Shown one piece after another: positions 62,268 to 64,000 of a stretch of DNA of 64,000 nt. Position 1 is the stretch's first letter. Every line of letters starts with the position of its first letter. The notes beneath the pieces were generated by a model. The model searched no databases and was not told the origin of the DNA. It was given only the letters and a program-made list of their open reading frames with translations. The DNA is from Cellulomonas sp. JZ18 (lineage in GTDB: Bacteria > Actinomycetota > Actinomycetes > Actinomycetales > Cellulomonadaceae), in assembly GCF_009720485.1 (NCBI RefSeq), contig NZ_CP045245.1:2170001-2234000 (forward strand), given 5' to 3'. A program made the position numbers and the translations under genes.

Positions 62268-62729
62268 ATGAGCACCCTGGAGCGCCTCGACGCCGACCTC
62301 ACGGCGTCCATGAAGGCCCGCGACACCGTCCGCACGAACACGCTGCGCCAGGCGATCGCCGCCGTGCGCGCCGAGGCCAAGGCGGGTCCCGCCGCGCGCG
62401 AGCTCGCCGAGGACGACGTCCTCGCCGTGCTGGCGCGCGAGGTGAAGAAGCGCCGGGAGTCCGCGCAGATCTACGCCGACGCCGGGGCCGAGGACCGGGC
62501 CGCGACGGAGACCGCGGAGGCCGACCTCATCGCGGCGTACCTGCCGGCCGCCCCGACCGGTGAGGAGCTGGCCGCCCTCGTGCGCACGGTCGTCGACGAG
62601 CTCGGCGCGGCGGGCCCGCGGGACATGGGACGCGTCATGAAGGAGGTCTCCGCGCGCGCCGGGCGGGGTGCGGACGGGCGGACGCTGTCGACGCTCGTGC
62701 GCGAGGAGCTCGCCGCGCGCGCGTCCTGA
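62268..62729 (+). CDS. GatB/YqeY domain-containing protein
   Basis: A 153-residue YqeY-like protein, related to the tail domain of GatB. Motifs are LKARDTVRTNTLRQ-type MKARDTVRTNTLR, VLAREVKKRRES, EADLIAAYLP and DMGRVMKEVSARAG. The role is unknown; a link to tRNA-dependent amidation is only by homology. ATG 62268 gives the family N-terminus; a GTG two codons upstream is possible. Confidence 0.9.
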   Translation: MSTLERLDADLTASMKARDTVRTNTLRQAIAAVRAEAKAGPAARELAEDDVLAVLAREVKKRRESAQIYADAGAEDRAATETAEADLIAAYLPAAPTGEELAALVRTVVDELGAAGPRDMGRVMKEVSARAGRGADGRTLSTLVREELAARAS

Positions 62730-62730
62730 C

Positions 62731-62748
62731 GCCCGGGACGTCCCGGGC
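62731..62748 (+). terminator. Palindromic hairpin after the YqeY gene
   Basis: An 18-bp perfect palindrome (GCCCGGG-ACGT-CCCGGGC) lies right after the stop. A second 8-bp inverted repeat follows at 62761-62768 and 62784-62791. Confidence 0.6.
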
Positions 62749-62798
62749 GGTGACGCAGGGCACGGCCCCGCCGCGCCTCGGCAGGGCCGTGCCCGTCC

Positions 62799-62804
62799 TA
62801 CCGT
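62799..62804 (+). promoter_or_regulatory. Candidate leaderless -10 (TACCGT) of the gene at 62811
   Basis: TACCGT lies 6 nt before GTG 62811. Confidence 0.5.
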
Positions 62805-62810
62805 GGGCGC

Positions 62811-63569
62811 GTGGCACCGGCACTCGAGCTCCCCCGCTCCGTCCTGCTCGCCCTGTGGCTGTCCGCCCCCGGCGACCCGCGCCGCGCGACGCTGGCCGTG
62901 CAGGGCGAGGACGAGCCGCACGTGGTGCGGCGCGGCGACGACGACGTCGTGCCGCTCGTGCAGTGGCTGACCGACTCGGCCGCCGCGACCGAGGTCGGGG
63001 TCGCCCTGCCCGTGCCCGGGGAGCCCGTCGCCGTGCCGCCGCCGGCGTCCGGTGAGGCCACCGAGGCCGGCGAGTGCCTGCTCGTCGCGCGCGGGGACAC
63101 CACGACGGTCGTGGTGCCCCGGGTCGAGCGCTTCGGCTCGGACCTCGAGCCCGGGCACCTCGTGCGGTGGACGGTCGTCGGTGTCGCCGACTGGCGGCCC
63201 GCGGCGCACGCGCAGGTCGGCTCGCTCGAGGAGGCCGAGCGTGCGCTGCGGGACGGGCTGCGCCAGGCGACCGAGGCGCTCGTGGGCCTCGACGTCGCGC
63301 GCTGGAGCGCCGACGCCGCCGACGAGATCGCCCGCGTGCGGGACGGGGCGCTCACGCCGTCGCGCCTGCCGGACCGGGTCGAGGGGCAGCGGCTGCGCGT
63401 CCTGACCAGCGCGGCCCGGCTGCGCGCCATCGTGCGGCTGGCCGCGCGGGACGACGGCGGCGCGGTGAACCTCTGGCAGGCCGACCAGCGCGCGACGGCG
63501 CTGCGCGAGGTCGACCGGGTGGCACGCCGCGCGATGGCGGCCGCCGCGACGCGGCTCGACCGCGGCTGA
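62811..63569 (+). CDS. Conserved hypothetical protein
   Basis: A 252-residue soluble protein of unknown function. The N-terminal half has strand-rich segments (SVLLALWLSAPG, VVPLVQWL, GVALPVPG), and the C-terminal half is helical with many Arg and Ala (ALREVDRVARRAMAAAATRL). No catalytic motif, signal peptide or membrane segment was recognised. It begins at a leaderless-type GTG after two hairpins, so it is probably an independent transcript. It converges with the glycosyltransferase gene at the right edge. Confidence 0.72.
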   Translation: MAPALELPRSVLLALWLSAPGDPRRATLAVQGEDEPHVVRRGDDDVVPLVQWLTDSAAATEVGVALPVPGEPVAVPPPASGEATEAGECLLVARGDTTTVVVPRVERFGSDLEPGHLVRWTVVGVADWRPAAHAQVGSLEEAERALRDGLRQATEALVGLDVARWSADAADEIARVRDGALTPSRLPDRVEGQRLRVLTSAARLRAIVRLAARDDGGAVNLWQADQRATALREVDRVARRAMAAAATRLDRG

Positions 63570-63602
63570 CCGCCGGCGCCGGGTCGGCCCCGTGGGCCCG
63601 GT

Positions 63603-64000
63603 TCAGGCGCTCAGGACCGTCCGGTACACCTCGAGCGTCCGCTCGCCGATCGCCCGCCAGGAGAAGTGCTCCTCGACGCGCCGGCGGGAGGCGACCCCGA
63701 ACGCCGCGGCGCGCTCCCGGTCCGCGACCGCGCCCGCGAGCGCGGCGCCCAGGTCGGCCACGAACCGGTCCGGGTCCACCGGCGTGCCCGTGCCGTCCTG
63801 CACCTGCTCGATCGGCACGAGCCACCCGGTGACCCCGTCCTCGACGACCTCGGGGATGCCGCCCGTGGCGGTGCCGACGACCGGCAGCCCGACGGCCATC
63901 GCCTCCAGGTTGACGATGCCGAGCGGCTCGTACACGGACGGGCACACGAACACGGTGCCGTGCGCGAGGACCGCCACGAGCTCGTCGCGCGGGAGCATGC
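63603..64000 (-). CDS. glgA: Glycogen synthase / GT4 glycosyltransferase GlgA-type (5' part outside the window)
   Basis: The last 132 or so codons of a GT4 enzyme; the frame is open to the window edge, so the start is missing. The visible C-terminal domain has FVCPSVYEPLGIVNLEAMAVGLPVVGTATGGIPEVVEDG, including the E-x7-E donor-site motif, and closely resembles actinobacterial glycogen synthases (ADP-glucose or GlgM-type maltose-1-phosphate synthases). The tail VEEHFSWRAIGERTLEVYR is also typical. Which of the two activities it has cannot be told from this part. Confidence 0.85.
   Translation of the reverse strand, partial: MLPRDELVAVLAHGTVFVCPSVYEPLGIVNLEAMAVGLPVVGTATGGIPEVVEDGVTGWLVPIEQVQDGTGTPVDPDRFVADLGAALAGAVADRERAAAFGVASRRRVEEHFSWRAIGERTLEVYRTVLSA

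Overview
The window is very GC-rich (about three quarters G+C by eye), densely coded, and typical of an actinobacterium in the order Micrococcales. The gene set fits Cellulomonas or a close relative. The evidence is: TreX/TreY/TreZ trehalose synthesis, a pyruvate formate-lyase pair (facultative anaerobe), SepH, many actinobacteria-only families (DUF3000, DUF3093, DUF3159, DUF3710, DUF4126, DUF4193, DUF5998), and a D-amino-acid ligase/racemase pair of the kind that builds an A4-type D-Asp or D-Glu peptidoglycan bridge. The genus is inferred from gene content only. No rRNA, tRNA, CRISPR array, insertion sequence or prophage was seen; this is chromosomal backbone.

Layout. 1-504: end of a transglutaminase-like protein. 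613-7170: treX-treY-treZ. 7219-8274: zapE (minus). 8275-8607: divergent regulatory region with a short cysteine-rich leader peptide ahead of the assimilatory sulfate operon. 8608-14725: sulfite reductase, a small Cys4 protein, cysH, cysD, cysN, cysG, all overlapping stop-to-start; then a RibD-like reductase and an unknown protein (to 16049). 16130-19568 (minus): gnd, an ATP-grasp ligase and an Asp/Glu racemase. 19729-25793: DUF3000, a LuxR-type regulator, an RNase D-like protein with an apparent frameshift, then fadA-fadB behind a palindromic operator. 26604-31883 (minus): pflB-pflA and dxs. 32004-35963 (minus): DUF4126, a glycogen-debranching protein and a GT4 glycosyltransferase whose upstream region carries a CIRCE heat-shock operator. 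36132-39911: guaB1 and three coupled genes. 40434-43241: aconitase (minus).

43775-52963 matches, gene for gene and mostly in orientation, the block known in Mycobacterium tuberculosis as Rv2689c to Rv2701c: TRAM methyltransferase, KimA-like APC transporter, ceoB/ceoC (TrkA), DUF3159, OB-fold protein, DUF3710, dut, DUF3093, DUF4193 and suhB. 53123-59556 holds sepH, thymidine kinase, an alkaline-phosphatase-fold protein, DUF5998 (apparent frameshift) and a GNAT/acyl-CoA-synthetase fusion. 59708-63569 holds a type IIA topoisomerase A subunit, a YqeY-like protein and an unknown protein. A glycogen-synthase-type glycosyltransferase runs off the right edge.

Regulation visible in sequence. Many genes start with GTG or ATG preceded by TANNNT only 6-8 nt upstream, the mark of leaderless transcription. 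Operons are tightly packed with 4-nt ATGA/GTGA overlaps. Most convergent gaps contain long perfect hairpins.
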